Source of the DNA: Allomuricauda sp.
Lineage (GTDB): Bacteria; Bacteroidota; Bacteroidia; Flavobacteriales; Flavobacteriaceae
Length of the DNA stretch: 64,000 nucleotides
NCBI RefSeq assembly: GCF_002699205.1
Contig: NZ_PABT01000023.1
Coordinates: 62,001 to 126,000 of the forward strand
Direction of reading: 5' to 3'
Of this stretch, positions 52,591 through 61,597 are shown piece after piece. Below the pieces are notes generated by a model. It was not told the origin of the DNA. It worked only from the letters and a program-made list of their open reading frames with translations, and ran no database searches. The stretch's first letter is position 1. Every line of letters begins with the position of its first letter. Made by a program: the position numbers and the translations under genes.

Positions 52591-55536
52591 TTAAAGGGTT
52601 TCACATTCAAATCGTTCTTTCTTGTTTTGAACGGGAGTACGGGTTTTTGCACCCTTCTTTTTTTCGTTCAGCATCATACCAATAAGTTGGTTTCTCTCCT
52701 TTTTTACGGATTCCCTCAACATTTTGTCTTTTTCGAGATCAAAATATACTTTTCCTTCGATCAAGGTTTTTTCCGCCTTGGCATATACAGATAGTGGGTG
52801 GTCGCTCCATAGGACAACGTCCGCATCTTTTCCTTCTTCGATACTGCCCACTCGGTCGTCCAAATGCAATAATTTTGCAGGGTTCAATGTTACCGTTTTC
52901 CAGGCCTCAATTTCCGACAGGCCACCGTATTTTACCGTTTTACCGGCTTCTTGATTTAATCTGCGGGACATTTCAGCATCATCACTGTTGATGGCTACCG
53001 TGATACCTTGGCTTGTCATGATCGCGGCATTGTAGGGAATGGCATCGTTTACCTCATATTTGTAGGCCCACCAGTCACTGAATGTGCCGCCTCCAACACC
53101 ATGTGCGGCCATTTTATCGGCCACTTTGTAGCCCTCCAAAATATGGGTGAACGTATTCATTCTGAAACCAAATTTCTCGGCTACCTTCATCATCATGTTG
53201 ATCTCGCTTTGCACGTAGGAATGGCAAGAGATGAACCGTTCCCCATTTAAGATTTCAGCCAAGATTTCCATTTCTTCGTCGTGACGGTACGGTTCTCCAC
53301 TTTTTTTCTTGGCATCGTATTCCTTGGCTCTCTGGAAATAATCGGTATATACCTGCTCAACACCCATTCTGGTTTGGGGAAAACGGGTATAGCTGCCCCA
53401 ATTGGACTGCTTTACGTTTTCACCCAAGGCAAATTTGATGAACTTGGGGGAGTTCTCAAATATCAATCCTTCTGCGTTTTCGCCCCACTTAAGTCTCAGT
53501 ATGGCAGATTGCCCGCCTATGGGGTTGGCGGAACCGTGCAAAAGTTGTGCGGTAGTAACCCCACCTGCCAGATTTCGATAAATATCCATGTCTTTCGGAT
53601 CTACCACATCTTCCATTCGAACTTCGGCAGAAGAGTTATGTCCCCCTTCGTTGATCGATAAGGCGGCAATATGCGTGTGCTCGTCAATAATTCCAGCGGT
53701 CAGGTGCTTTCCAGTAGCGTCTATAACGGTGGCTCCTCCTGGACGTAAATCTTTGCCCACTTTGGCAATTTTACCTTTTTTTATCAATACATCTGTGTTT
53801 TCCAAGATGCTCTCACCGGTCCAAACTGTTGCATTTTTAAACAGGATATCCTCTTGCTTGGGTTTCTCCTTGTAGCCGTATCCAACGTTTGGATATGTTA
53901 CCGCCATCAACTGGGGTTTTTCACCGGCTTCTTTATCTTTGGATTTTTCTTTGTACGGCGCAGTTCTTGTCAGTGTTGCCGAAGTTTCATTTCCATTGGG
54001 AAGGACCACGGTCCCTTTGATGGTCTCCGTATTTGACAAAACATGGGCCACCAATCGGTAAGCACCGGTATTGCCCTCGCTAAAAGATATGTTCAACCAA
54101 TCCAAAGAATAATCAATCTTGGATTCCAAGGTCTCGGAACCTTTTTTGACCTCGGCTTTTGGCTTGTCCAAATCCCCTGATAATGAAACGGTATACGTGT
54201 TTCCATTTACCGTAAGATTGTAGTCACCGCGAACATCGATGATATCCATGCTCTTGATAACGTTCCTGTTTCCCTGTACCCAGTTTTCATAAAGCGTGGT
54301 TCCTTTGTCAAAAATGTCACCTGAAGTGATCAAGAAGTTGGCATGGCTTCCAGGTTGCAAGGAACCTATTTCGTCTGATTTGCCCAGAATTTCGGCAGGA
54401 ATGGTGGTCAAAGCTTCCAATGCTTTGGTCTTGGAAAGACCATAGGTGATGGCCTTCATTATTTTTTCCTTAAACTCCTTTGGCGATTTAAGCCCGTGTA
54501 AGGTGATGGAAAAATCCACACCGTTGTCTGCCAATACTTTTGGATTGGAAGGTGCCAAATTCCAGTGTCTCATATCTTTTAACGCAATGTATTTTGCTTT
54601 CTGAGGATCGGATACATCAAATGGGTCTGGAAAATCAACGGGCAGGATCAATTTGGCATTTGTGGCTTTTATATCCTCAATACGCTCATATTCATCACCA
54701 CCGGCCAAAATGGTATATTGAATTCCAAATAAATCCCCGATCTTATCGGCACGTAGCACATTACCATTGCCACCGGCAGCGAAAATTTGGGTTAATCCCT
54801 TGTTGGCGATGAGGGCTTCCAAAGAACGGTCCTTGGTGTCCACGTTACCTTTGCTGTACCAATCCATATCGTAGTACAATTGGCGCATCAATGCCATGGC
54901 CCCCATTAAAGAACTTGGGTAGGATTGTTTTGAGGCGACACTCTTGTTAAAGGAAAAGTATTGTGCCGATTTGTCCGAAAGAATTCGCTGCGCTTCGGAA
55001 GCATTGTCATTTAAGGTGACCAAAAGACCTGTTCCCCTTGCAATACCATCTTGAATGTGTGTGTTGATGGCACCAAAACCGGCATTTCTGAGTTCTTTGG
55101 CCTTTTTGGCATCGTACTCAAAACTGTTGATGGCATCATTCTCTGGCATGATATGGTCGTTCCAGTAAAATCCTTCCCTTGATGGGCCATACTGGGCAGA
55201 CCTTCCGCCTCCGCCTGCTCTCTTTGGGAGTTTTACCCCAAACCCAGAGAATACATCAATGAATGAGGGGTAGATAAACTTCCCATTCATATCCTCAACA
55301 ATAGCATTGCTCGGAATGTTTACGGATTTCCCCACTTGTACCACTTTGCCGTTTTTAATCAGCAAAGTTCCATTGTTGATAACTTGCGTGGGGGTTACAT
55401 AGATCTTGGCATTGGTAAATGCGGTGTAGTTGTTGTTTTTCTTTGCCTTTACACCATCATTTATTGGAAAATAATCCTGTGCGAACAAAGAAACACTGCC
55501 CATAAATAACAGCAGCGCTAAAAGTTTAAGTTTCAT
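52591..55536 (-). CDS. Secreted double-domain amidohydrolase (inactive N-half, active C-half)
   Basis: A 981-residue exported protein with signal peptide 1-19. Residues 35-430 form a first amidohydrolase domain that lacks the metal pair (YPSFIDVFSGFG at 89-100). After a linker rich in K and E (about 525-560) a second domain (560-960) has the intact pair D-E-H620-T-H622, plus CHSYVQSEI, THILEGYKV and AINSDDAE as the other expected metal and catalytic residues. It ends in a basic tail. Likely substrates are small cyclic amides or peptides, but the sequence does not decide. Translated just before the metal-less single-domain protein. Confidence 0.9.
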   Translation of the reverse strand: MKLKLLALLLFMGSVSLFAQDYFPINDGVKAKKNNNYTAFTNAKIYVTPTQVINNGTLLIKNGKVVQVGKSVNIPSNAIVEDMNGKFIYPSFIDVFSGFGVKLPKRAGGGGRSAQYGPSREGFYWNDHIMPENDAINSFEYDAKKAKELRNAGFGAINTHIQDGIARGTGLLVTLNDNASEAQRILSDKSAQYFSFNKSVASKQSYPSSLMGAMALMRQLYYDMDWYSKGNVDTKDRSLEALIANKGLTQIFAAGGNGNVLRADKIGDLFGIQYTILAGGDEYERIEDIKATNAKLILPVDFPDPFDVSDPQKAKYIALKDMRHWNLAPSNPKVLADNGVDFSITLHGLKSPKEFKEKIMKAITYGLSKTKALEALTTIPAEILGKSDEIGSLQPGSHANFLITSGDIFDKGTTLYENWVQGNRNVIKSMDIIDVRGDYNLTVNGNTYTVSLSGDLDKPKAEVKKGSETLESKIDYSLDWLNISFSEGNTGAYRLVAHVLSNTETIKGTVVLPNGNETSATLTRTAPYKEKSKDKEAGEKPQLMAVTYPNVGYGYKEKPKQEDILFKNATVWTGESILENTDVLIKKGKIAKVGKDLRPGGATVIDATGKHLTAGIIDEHTHIAALSINEGGHNSSAEVRMEDVVDPKDMDIYRNLAGGVTTAQLLHGSANPIGGQSAILRLKWGENAEGLIFENSPKFIKFALGENVKQSNWGSYTRFPQTRMGVEQVYTDYFQRAKEYDAKKKSGEPYRHDEEMEILAEILNGERFISCHSYVQSEINMMMKVAEKFGFRMNTFTHILEGYKVADKMAAHGVGGGTFSDWWAYKYEVNDAIPYNAAIMTSQGITVAINSDDAEMSRRLNQEAGKTVKYGGLSEIEAWKTVTLNPAKLLHLDDRVGSIEEGKDADVVLWSDHPLSVYAKAEKTLIEGKVYFDLEKDKMLRESVKKERNQLIGMMLNEKKKGAKTRTPVQNKKERFECETL

Positions 55537-55595
55537 AGGGTTTAGAATTAATTAGTCGGATTAAAGATAATCTTTGTGAAAGGACTCCACAAGTC

Positions 55596-56669
55596 TCAAA
55601 GCTGGCCAGAGCGTTGTTTTCGGTAGTTGATCATGAGCCCTACGACGGAGTTGTAACTTTTTATGCCTTCTTTTTGGTTGTTCGCCTTTAAAAAAGTGTT
55701 GAACACGGATTTGAAGAGGGGTTCCAACGGATTTTCATATTTTTTCCAAAAATCATTCAATTCGTTAAAATTTTCCTTGACGCCAGCGTGTAATGTAGGA
55801 ACAATTTCATTATACCGTTCCTCATCCTTATGGTAAAGGTCGGTAAGGCAATAGCCCAAAGCGTGATGGTACGCGGAATATTTAAAATAAGGGTCCGCAC
55901 TTTGCGAAGTGACCAAAAAACCTATAAAGTTGGTGGCACCCTCTGCCGAGTAGCCCAATTGATGACCTACTTCATGACCGCTCACCGCCGGTAACCTGAA
56001 TTTTGGTGTAACCCCATTTACTTGCGCCTCATTGGTGAAAGGGTTTAGATAGCCTCCATAGCCCATAAATGTAAGAGGGACGCTATAGATGGATGATTTG
56101 AGGCTTCTATGTTCGTATTCAAAATCCGGGTATTGCTTTGCAAAGTTTTTATAAGCTTCTTCTGTTTTTGAAAAGATTTCTTTTTTGGAATAGGGGATAT
56201 GTACGGGCGATATGGTGTCCCCTGTCAATTCAAGTTGATATTGGTTCGCTTTATCAGCAATATATCGGGTCAGTTCCACCAATTCTTCAACTGTATAATC
56301 ACGCTCAATCCCCAATTTCCAATTGATGGGCTGTCGGTGATAGTTCATTCCCCAAAGCAGATGAAAGGCAAAAAACGCAATGGATAGCACCACGACAATA
56401 TTTTTCAAGAACAGTAGTGGTTCCCCCTTGATGCTTTTCCAATGCAGGTAGATGTACCTTAGGGCAAGAAAAACAAGGGCAGTGTACATTAAATCCCCGA
56501 AAGAAAACGGCAACCATCCAAAAAGCAATCGTAAAAGCCGTGAGATATACGGATAAATGCCATTGCTATAATAATCCTCAACGAAGTTTGGGTAACTCCC
56601 GATCCATTTTACCAATAGTATTTGAAGCGGAAGTGCAATGGCTATGACTGTCTTGGTTTTTTGTCCCAT
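55596..56669 (-). CDS. DUF3810 membrane zinc metallopeptidase-like protein
   Basis: A 357-residue protein with three N-terminal membrane helices (to about residue 105) and a C-terminal domain with HEVGH (232-236) and a downstream Glu in SAEGATNFIGF (E243), the HExxH...E arrangement of gluzincin proteases. Start is ATG 56669 (MGQKTKTVIAIALPLQ); an in-frame TTG ten codons upstream would fall within sequences next to the terminator. Family DUF3810; substrate unknown. Confidence 0.88.
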   Translation of the reverse strand: MGQKTKTVIAIALPLQILLVKWIGSYPNFVEDYYSNGIYPYISRLLRLLFGWLPFSFGDLMYTALVFLALRYIYLHWKSIKGEPLLFLKNIVVVLSIAFFAFHLLWGMNYHRQPINWKLGIERDYTVEELVELTRYIADKANQYQLELTGDTISPVHIPYSKKEIFSKTEEAYKNFAKQYPDFEYEHRSLKSSIYSVPLTFMGYGGYLNPFTNEAQVNGVTPKFRLPAVSGHEVGHQLGYSAEGATNFIGFLVTSQSADPYFKYSAYHHALGYCLTDLYHKDEERYNEIVPTLHAGVKENFNELNDFWKKYENPLEPLFKSVFNTFLKANNQKEGIKSYNSVVGLMINYRKQRSGQL

Positions 56670-56700
56670 CAAAAATGAAGCAAATCGTTTTAGGCGCAAT

Positions 56701-56732
56701 AAAAAAGCCGCACGGAAAAGTACGGCTTTTTT
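56701..56732 (-). terminator. Terminator of the nrnA-gldI-PPIase transcript
   Basis: The minus strand reads AAAAAAGCCGTAC-TTTTCC-GTGCGGCTTTTTT, a stem with one mismatch and a six-T end, just after the PPIase stop. Confidence 0.8.
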
Positions 56733-56751
56733 GTGTTATGTTCTAAAGTGA

Positions 56752-57858
56752 TTATTGTTGTATTCCCACGATTTCCACGTCAAAAACCAAAGTGGAACCA
56801 CCTGGTATCGGTCCATAATCGTTGTCTCCATATCCTAAATGTGGTGGGATGAACAGGCGAAGTTTATCACCGACTTTCATGGTCAACAGTCCCTCGCGGA
56901 AACCTGCCGCCAATTGTGCGTCGGGACTATAGTCCATTGGAAAAGGTTGATAACCGCCCTGATCTCTTCTCGCTGCGTTCAATTGGTTGAATTTTTCGGC
57001 AACCTCTTCAATGTTACTGTCAAATAAGTCACCGTTGAACAACCAACCGGCGTAGTTAACCAGTACTTTTTGCCCTATTTTGGGCTTTTCTCCGTCACCC
57101 TCTTCCAAGGTTAAAATACGTAGACCGCTCGATGTTTCTTCGGCCTCATTGATCTGTTCGGTAAACTGGGCAGCCAGATCTTCCTTCATTTTTTTGAATG
57201 CTTCCTCAGCTTCTTTGGCCTCTTCAAAGTAGTCGCTCATGATTTGAACAGCGTCAAACTGGCGTGCTTCTTTGCCATTGCGTACTATTTCCACATGGTT
57301 CATCACGACATTGGTGATAGGCTTGTCTCCAGGACCTGTCTCAACATTCGCAATGGAGTCAACAACATCCAATCCCGTAACCACCTCACCAAAAACGGTG
57401 TGCTTACCGTCCAACCAAGGCGTTGCTTTGTGTGTGATAAAAAATTGGCTACTGTTGGTCTTCGGCCCTCTGTTGGCCATGGAAAGGATTCCTTTTTTGG
57501 AGTGTCTCAAAGAATCGTTGAACTCGTCTTTGAAAGTATATCCAATATTTCCGCTTCCAGTGCCGGTGGGATCACCTCCTTGGATCATAAAATCTTTGAT
57601 GACCCTGTGGAAAATTACTCCGTCGTAGAACTTTTTGTCCTTGTACTCATCATTTACAAATGGGTTTTTCCCTTCGGCCAAGGATACAAAGTTGGCCACC
57701 GTAACCGGGGTTTTCTTGTATTCCAATTGGATGATGATATCTCCCTTGGTGGTTTGGATGTCGGCAAAGATACCGTCCCCCAAATCGGCATATTTGCTTG
57801 ACTTGCAACCTATGATTACCAAGAGGAATAATGGTATGATGTAAAATAATTTCTTCAT
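56752..57858 (-). CDS. Dual-family peptidyl-prolyl isomerase lipoprotein (cyclophilin-FKBP)
   Basis: A 368-residue envelope lipoprotein (FLLVIIGC, Cys18). A cyclophilin domain (about 25-195; FYDGVIFHRVIKDFMIQGGD, SMANRGPKTNSSQFFIT) is joined by a helical linker (205-245, EEAKEAEEAFKKMKED) to an FKBP domain (about 255-366; VLVNYAGWLFNGDLFDSN, FREGLLTMKVGDKLRLFIPP, LGYGD). Key active-site residues of both folds look present. It lies 11 bp from gldI, itself an FKBP, so this operon carries two periplasmic foldases. Confidence 0.94.
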   Translation of the reverse strand: MKKLFYIIPLFLLVIIGCKSSKYADLGDGIFADIQTTKGDIIIQLEYKKTPVTVANFVSLAEGKNPFVNDEYKDKKFYDGVIFHRVIKDFMIQGGDPTGTGSGNIGYTFKDEFNDSLRHSKKGILSMANRGPKTNSSQFFITHKATPWLDGKHTVFGEVVTGLDVVDSIANVETGPGDKPITNVVMNHVEIVRNGKEARQFDAVQIMSDYFEEAKEAEEAFKKMKEDLAAQFTEQINEAEETSSGLRILTLEEGDGEKPKIGQKVLVNYAGWLFNGDLFDSNIEEVAEKFNQLNAARRDQGGYQPFPMDYSPDAQLAAGFREGLLTMKVGDKLRLFIPPHLGYGDNDYGPIPGGSTLVFDVEIVGIQQ

Positions 57859-57869
57859 TGTTTATGGAT

Positions 57870-58418
57870 TTAGTTTAAACTGTCGTTATCTATTATGATG
57901 GTATGTAACTCTACGGATGATTTTAGCGGTGTTTTGGGGCCGATCGCCTTGTTGTCACCTTGATAGCCATAGGCCAAGGGGGATGGAAACAAAAAAGTGG
58001 CCTTCTCATTGATTTTTAAAAGTTTTACGGCATTTTGAAGCCCGGGAAACAATTGTTGTTTGTCTATTACATGTGATGTTGGGCCAATTTCTTCCGAGGT
58101 ATATATAGTGTCGTTGTCCAAGCTCATCAAATTGTAGGAAAACAGGATTTGATCTCCCGTTTTTGGCAGGTACGTAGCGGTATCGTTCTTGGTCTCATAG
58201 TAATACCAAAACCCATTTGGGCTCGATAGGTATTCGTGGACCGTGTCCTTGGCCATGATTTCCTGTATGGCTTTTTCCTCAGCTGCCAACAATTTTTTGG
58301 TACGCTCAATGGACTCCTTGTAAAAACTGCCAGATTTTATCTCTACGGGCCTTCTGGGTTCCGGCCCGCCACAGCTCATAAAGAGTACGCCCAATAGTAC
58401 AGCTAGAAAAAATCTCAT
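57870..58418 (-). CDS. gldI: Gliding-motility-associated peptidyl-prolyl isomerase GldI
   Basis: A 182-residue FKBP-type lipoprotein (LLGVLFMSC) required for gliding in Flavobacterium. N-terminal helix with ERTKKLLAAEEKAIQEIMAK, then the FKBP fold (NGFWYYYETK, GDQILFSYNLMSLDNDTIYT, FPGLQNAVKLLKINEKATFL, PSPLAYGYQGD). It overlaps nrnA by 4 bp and is followed by the cyclophilin-FKBP fusion. Presence of gldI implies the gliding/T9SS machinery elsewhere in the genome. Confidence 0.93.
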   Translation of the reverse strand: MRFFLAVLLGVLFMSCGGPEPRRPVEIKSGSFYKESIERTKKLLAAEEKAIQEIMAKDTVHEYLSSPNGFWYYYETKNDTATYLPKTGDQILFSYNLMSLDNDTIYTSEEIGPTSHVIDKQQLFPGLQNAVKLLKINEKATFLFPSPLAYGYQGDNKAIGPKTPLKSSVELHTIIIDNDSLN

Positions 58419-59431
58419 GGATTCAATTTATTTTTATAGGTTTTCAAAATTTCAATGAAATAGGAAATGGTATTCTCCATGCTCATTTCGCTTCTGCCAC
58501 CAGCGGCATTGGTATGTCCTCCACCATTGAAATGTTCCCTTGCAAATTCGTTGACGGAAAAATCACCAACGGAGCGAAGTGAAATTTTAATGATGCCTTC
58601 TTCCCGGTTTTCAATAAAAATGAGCGCAAAAATAATACCTTCCAAAGTTAGCCCATAATTCACAAAACCTTCAGTATCTCCTTTTTTATAGTCGTACCGG
58701 TCCAGCTCATCTTGGGTGAGGGTGATGTAGGCCGTTCTGTACTCGGGTAGGATCACCATATTGCTCAAGGCAACGCCCAACAAATGTAAACGGGAAGGGG
58801 AATTGGTGTCAAACACTTTCCTGTGGATTTCCATATTGTCGGCTCCCTTATCAATGAGTTCGGCCACCACGCGATGTGTTTTGCTAGAGGTTGAACGATA
58901 TTTGAAAGAACCCGTATCCGTCATGATGCCCGTGTACAAATTCGTGGCTATTTCGGCATTGATAGAAGCCGTTTCATCCAAAAAATCAATAAAATTGTAC
59001 ACCATCTCACAAGTGGAGCTCATGGTGACATCAGAATAGGTCACCTTCGCATAATCACTTGGTTGCTGATGGTGGTCTATCATTATAAAATCAGCTTTGG
59101 TCTCTTGTAGAACACTTTCCATTTGGCCGACACGGGACAAATCGTTAAAGTCAAGAGTGAAAATCACGGTAGCTTCTTCTATAAGGGCTTTGGCCTTGGA
59201 GTTTTCCCTCTCAAAATTTATAACCGTATCGTTGCCGGGCATCCATTTTAGGAATTTCGGGTAGTCGTTGGGTGCTATTACGTGGACTGTATGCCCTTTT
59301 CCCTTTAAGAATCCATGGAGTGCCAAACAGGAGCCCATGGCATCCCCATCAGGATTTCTATGGGGTATGATCGCTATCTTTTGGGGTTGGGAAAGAATCG
59401 ATTTTACTGTAGTGATATCCACTGAATTCAT
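58415..59431 (-). CDS. nrnA: DHH-family phosphoesterase (NrnA-type oligoribonuclease/pAp phosphatase)
   Basis: Degrades short RNA oligomers and, in homologues, pAp and c-di-nucleotide products. The DHH domain has HRNPDGD (24-30), LDFND and DHH at 119-121, and the DHHA1 domain has the FNGGGHTNAAGG motif near the end. 338 residues. It heads the operon nrnA-gldI-PPIase. The predicted -7 box is so close to the start codon that the mRNA should be leaderless. Confidence 0.93.
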   Translation of the reverse strand: MNSVDITTVKSILSQPQKIAIIPHRNPDGDAMGSCLALHGFLKGKGHTVHVIAPNDYPKFLKWMPGNDTVINFERENSKAKALIEEATVIFTLDFNDLSRVGQMESVLQETKADFIMIDHHQQPSDYAKVTYSDVTMSSTCEMVYNFIDFLDETASINAEIATNLYTGIMTDTGSFKYRSTSSKTHRVVAELIDKGADNMEIHRKVFDTNSPSRLHLLGVALSNMVILPEYRTAYITLTQDELDRYDYKKGDTEGFVNYGLTLEGIIFALIFIENREEGIIKISLRSVGDFSVNEFAREHFNGGGHTNAAGGRSEMSMENTISYFIEILKTYKNKLNP

Positions 59432-59436
59432 GCGGC

Positions 59437-59444
59437 CAAATATA
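59437..59444 (-). promoter_or_regulatory. Predicted -7 element of nrnA (leaderless)
   Basis: Minus strand TATATTTG matches TAnnTTTG and ends five bases before the ATG at 59431. No good -33 TTG. Confidence 0.5.
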
Positions 59445-59479
59445 CAATAATATAATATAGCCGTGATTTGGTTTATTCG

Positions 59480-59487
59480 TATTTTTG
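59480..59487 (+). promoter_or_regulatory. Predicted -7 element of the PhoD-like gene
   Basis: TATTTTTG matches TAnnTTTG; start about 12 nt before the ATG at 59506. Divergent from the nrnA box 36 bp away. Confidence 0.5.
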
Positions 59488-59505
59488 ATTCCGTAAATAC
59501 ACATT

Positions 59506-60540
59506 ATGAAAAAATACTACACTTTTCTTGTTGCCTTGGTACTGTTTTCGGCCTGTAAGAAGAAAGCGGAAAAAACGGTTGAAATCGAGGCCGAACCGAC
59601 ACCAGATTTTATAGTGGCCTTTGGGTCGTGCAATATGGCGCAAGAGCCCAATCCTTTTTGGGACGATATTTTAGCGGAAAACCCAAATGTATGGATTTGG
59701 GGAGGGGATATTGTTTATGCTGATACGGATGATGTTGATCGATTGAGATCGATCTATGCCATGCAGGACACTGTCGCCGGATACAACAAATTAAAACAGG
59801 AGGTGCCGATAATAGGAACTTGGGACGATCACGATTTTGGTTTGAACGATGGAGGGTCGGATTTTTCTATAAAGAAAGAGAGCCAACAAGTGTTTTTGGA
59901 TTTTATGGACGTTCCCGCAGATAGTGAACGAAGAAAACAAGAGGGGGTTTATGCATCACACGAATATGAAGTCCCAAATGGCAAAGTGAAAGTTATTGTT
60001 TTGGATACGCGCTACTTTAGAAGTGAGCTGGTCAAGGATGAGGAATCCGAAAAACGTTATAAGCCAACCACCGACCCCGAGGCCACCATGCTTGGTGAAG
60101 CACAATGGCAATGGTTGGAGAAGGAGCTCAACGGGTCCGATGCCGATTTTAACTTGATCATGTCCAGTATTCAAGTGCTTTCGGGTGAGCATGGTTTTGA
60201 GACTTGGGGCAATTTTCCTTTGGAAGTGGAAAAGTTGGAAAATATAATTGTCCAGTCGGGGGCAAAAGGCGTGATCATTTTATCGGGGGATAGACATATT
60301 TCAGAGTTCTCCAGAGCCGATATAGATGGTCTTTCTTATCCTTTGGTGGATTTTACCAGCAGTGGACTAACCCATTCCTATTTTAGTTTTAGCGGTGAAC
60401 CCAACAAATATCGTGTCGGGGAAGTGGTATCCGATAAGAGTTATGGTATCATCAACCTAAACTTTGAGGATAGGGAGGCGGAATTTAGGATCATGGGAGA
60501 TAATGGGGTTGTACTGCAAGAGTTAAAACAAACCTATTGA
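59506..60540 (+). CDS. PhoD-like alkaline phosphatase/phosphodiesterase lipoprotein
   Basis: A 344-residue envelope lipoprotein (LVALVLFSACK). The metallophosphatase metal-binding motifs are complete: VAFGSCNMA, WIWGGDIVYADT, GTWDDHDFGLND, VIVLDTRYFR and ILSGDRHISEFS. This matches the PhoD-like (PhoD_2, DUF7800-type) phosphodiesterase group, which uses iron/calcium or similar metals. Likely releases phosphate from phospho-diesters or phospholipids. Divergent from nrnA. Confidence 0.9.
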   Translation: MKKYYTFLVALVLFSACKKKAEKTVEIEAEPTPDFIVAFGSCNMAQEPNPFWDDILAENPNVWIWGGDIVYADTDDVDRLRSIYAMQDTVAGYNKLKQEVPIIGTWDDHDFGLNDGGSDFSIKKESQQVFLDFMDVPADSERRKQEGVYASHEYEVPNGKVKVIVLDTRYFRSELVKDEESEKRYKPTTDPEATMLGEAQWQWLEKELNGSDADFNLIMSSIQVLSGEHGFETWGNFPLEVEKLENIIVQSGAKGVIILSGDRHISEFSRADIDGLSYPLVDFTSSGLTHSYFSFSGEPNKYRVGEVVSDKSYGIINLNFEDREAEFRIMGDNGVVLQELKQTY

Positions 60541-60543
60541 GCC

Positions 60544-60573
60544 TTGTCCCTTGGGCGAAAAAGCTTAAGTTTG
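60544..60573 (+). promoter_or_regulatory. Promoter of ndk
   Basis: TTG (60544-60546), 19-bp spacer, TAAGTTTG (60566-60573): full match to the Flavobacterium consensus, placed directly after the preceding stop. Leader about ten A-rich bases. Confidence 0.75.
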
Positions 60574-60589
60574 CGCAAAATTTAAAAAA

Positions 60590-61009
60590 ATGACTGGAAA
60601 TAGAACCTTTACCATGATCAAGCCCGATGCCGTTGAAAACGGATACATTGGTGCGATTCTGGATAAAATAACGGCTGCTGGGTTTAAGATCGTGGCCATG
60701 AAATACACGCAGCTCAGCAAAAGAGATGCCGAATTATTCTACGCCATCCACAAAGATCGTCCATTTTTTGGAGAGTTGGTGGAGTTTATGACAAGAGGCC
60801 CCATTGTTGCGGCCATATTGGAAAAGGACAATGCTGTGGATGATTTCCGCGCGTTGATCGGAGCCACCAACCCGGAAGAAGCTGCGGAAGGTACCATTAG
60901 AAAACTATACGCTGCCAGTATTGGTGAAAATGCAATACATGGTTCCGATAGTGATGAAAATGCAGCTATTGAAGGTGCTTTTCACTTTTCAGGAAGGGAA
61001 GTGTACTGA
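60590..61009 (+). CDS. ndk: Nucleoside diphosphate kinase
   Basis: Transfers gamma-phosphate from ATP to NDPs to balance nucleotide pools. [19 protein letters not shown], the segment [19 protein letters not shown] and the phosphohistidine H117 in [12 protein letters not shown] are intact. 139 residues, single gene with its own strong promoter and terminator. Confidence 0.98.
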   Translation: MTGNRTFTMIKPDAVENGYIGAILDKITAAGFKIVAMKYTQLSKRDAELFYAIHKDRPFFGELVEFMTRGPIVAAILEKDNAVDDFRALIGATNPEEAAEGTIRKLYAASIGENAIHGSDSDENAAIEGAFHFSGREVY

Positions 61010-61034
61010 TCGTGATATAGGATATTTTAACTGG

Positions 61035-61059
61035 AGCCACCCTTGGGTGGCTTTTTTTT
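61035..61059 (+). terminator. Terminator of ndk
   Basis: AGCCACCC-TT-GGGTGGCT followed by a run of T (61052-61059); 25 bp after the stop. Confidence 0.93.
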
Positions 61060-61075
61060 GTTCCTTACTTGTTGC

Positions 61076-61285
61076 GGGATAACAGCAATGGTTTTACCGA
61101 TTTGTCATTGCGTGCTCATTGAGTGAAGTCATTGTGCGACACGCAATACCATTAGTGGTTGGTGGAAATTATGGAATCAGTTGGATTTCTCGTTGTTTCA
61201 TTTTGTCGAAATGACCTCCGGATGTGCATTCGTCACTCCCAACGAACGTGGCAAACCTGTTGTGATAACTTGCCTGGGTGTGGTT
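61076..61285. repeat. Degenerate REP-like extragenic repeats
   Basis: The interval after ndk has no gene. It holds ATTGCGTG (61107-61114) and its perfect inverse CACGCAAT (61140-61147), further paired by AATGGT and ACCATT outside them. It also has the palindrome TCATTT-TGTCG-AAATGA (61198-61214), whose minus strand reads GGTCATTTCGAC, and GTCACTCCCAACGAACGTGG (61232-61251). These resemble dispersed extragenic elements common in Bacteroidetes. Confidence 0.5.
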
Positions 61286-61300
61286 TATCGGCATAGCAAA

Positions 61301-61597
61301 TCATCTCAATACCAATTTCTTCACCAAATCCTTTCCGAGTTCTTCGTTGATCATCTTGATGATCTTGGTCTTGCCCAAACTCAATTCTTCTCGAAGTACG
61401 GAAGAGGAGAGAGAGATAAAGAGTGTTTCATTCCGTAGTTCAACGGCAGTGGTATAGTTGTTCACCCCATTGCCCATTAGTTTTTCCCACGCCTCTCTGA
61501 CATCCACTTTATCTATGCCTTTCTGGAGCTTGTTCTCTTTGATGAATTCGCTCAAGGCCTCACTTAATGGTATGTGGGAGCTGTGTCTCTTTGCCAT
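61301..61597 (-). CDS. DUF721 (DciA-like) protein
   Basis: A 98-residue basic cytoplasmic protein: MAKRHSSHIPLSEALSEFIK, then EAWEKLMGNGVNNYTTAVEL, LFISLSSSVLREELSLGKTK and NEELGKDLVKKLVLR. These KH-like DUF721 motifs are those of the DciA family, which loads the replicative helicase DnaB in bacteria without DnaC. The nearby recF fits a replication/repair role. Its start and the lipocalin-like stop share one base (TAATG). Confidence 0.88.
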   Translation of the reverse strand: MAKRHSSHIPLSEALSEFIKENKLQKGIDKVDVREAWEKLMGNGVNNYTTAVELRNETLFISLSSSVLREELSLGKTKIIKMINEELGKDLVKKLVLR

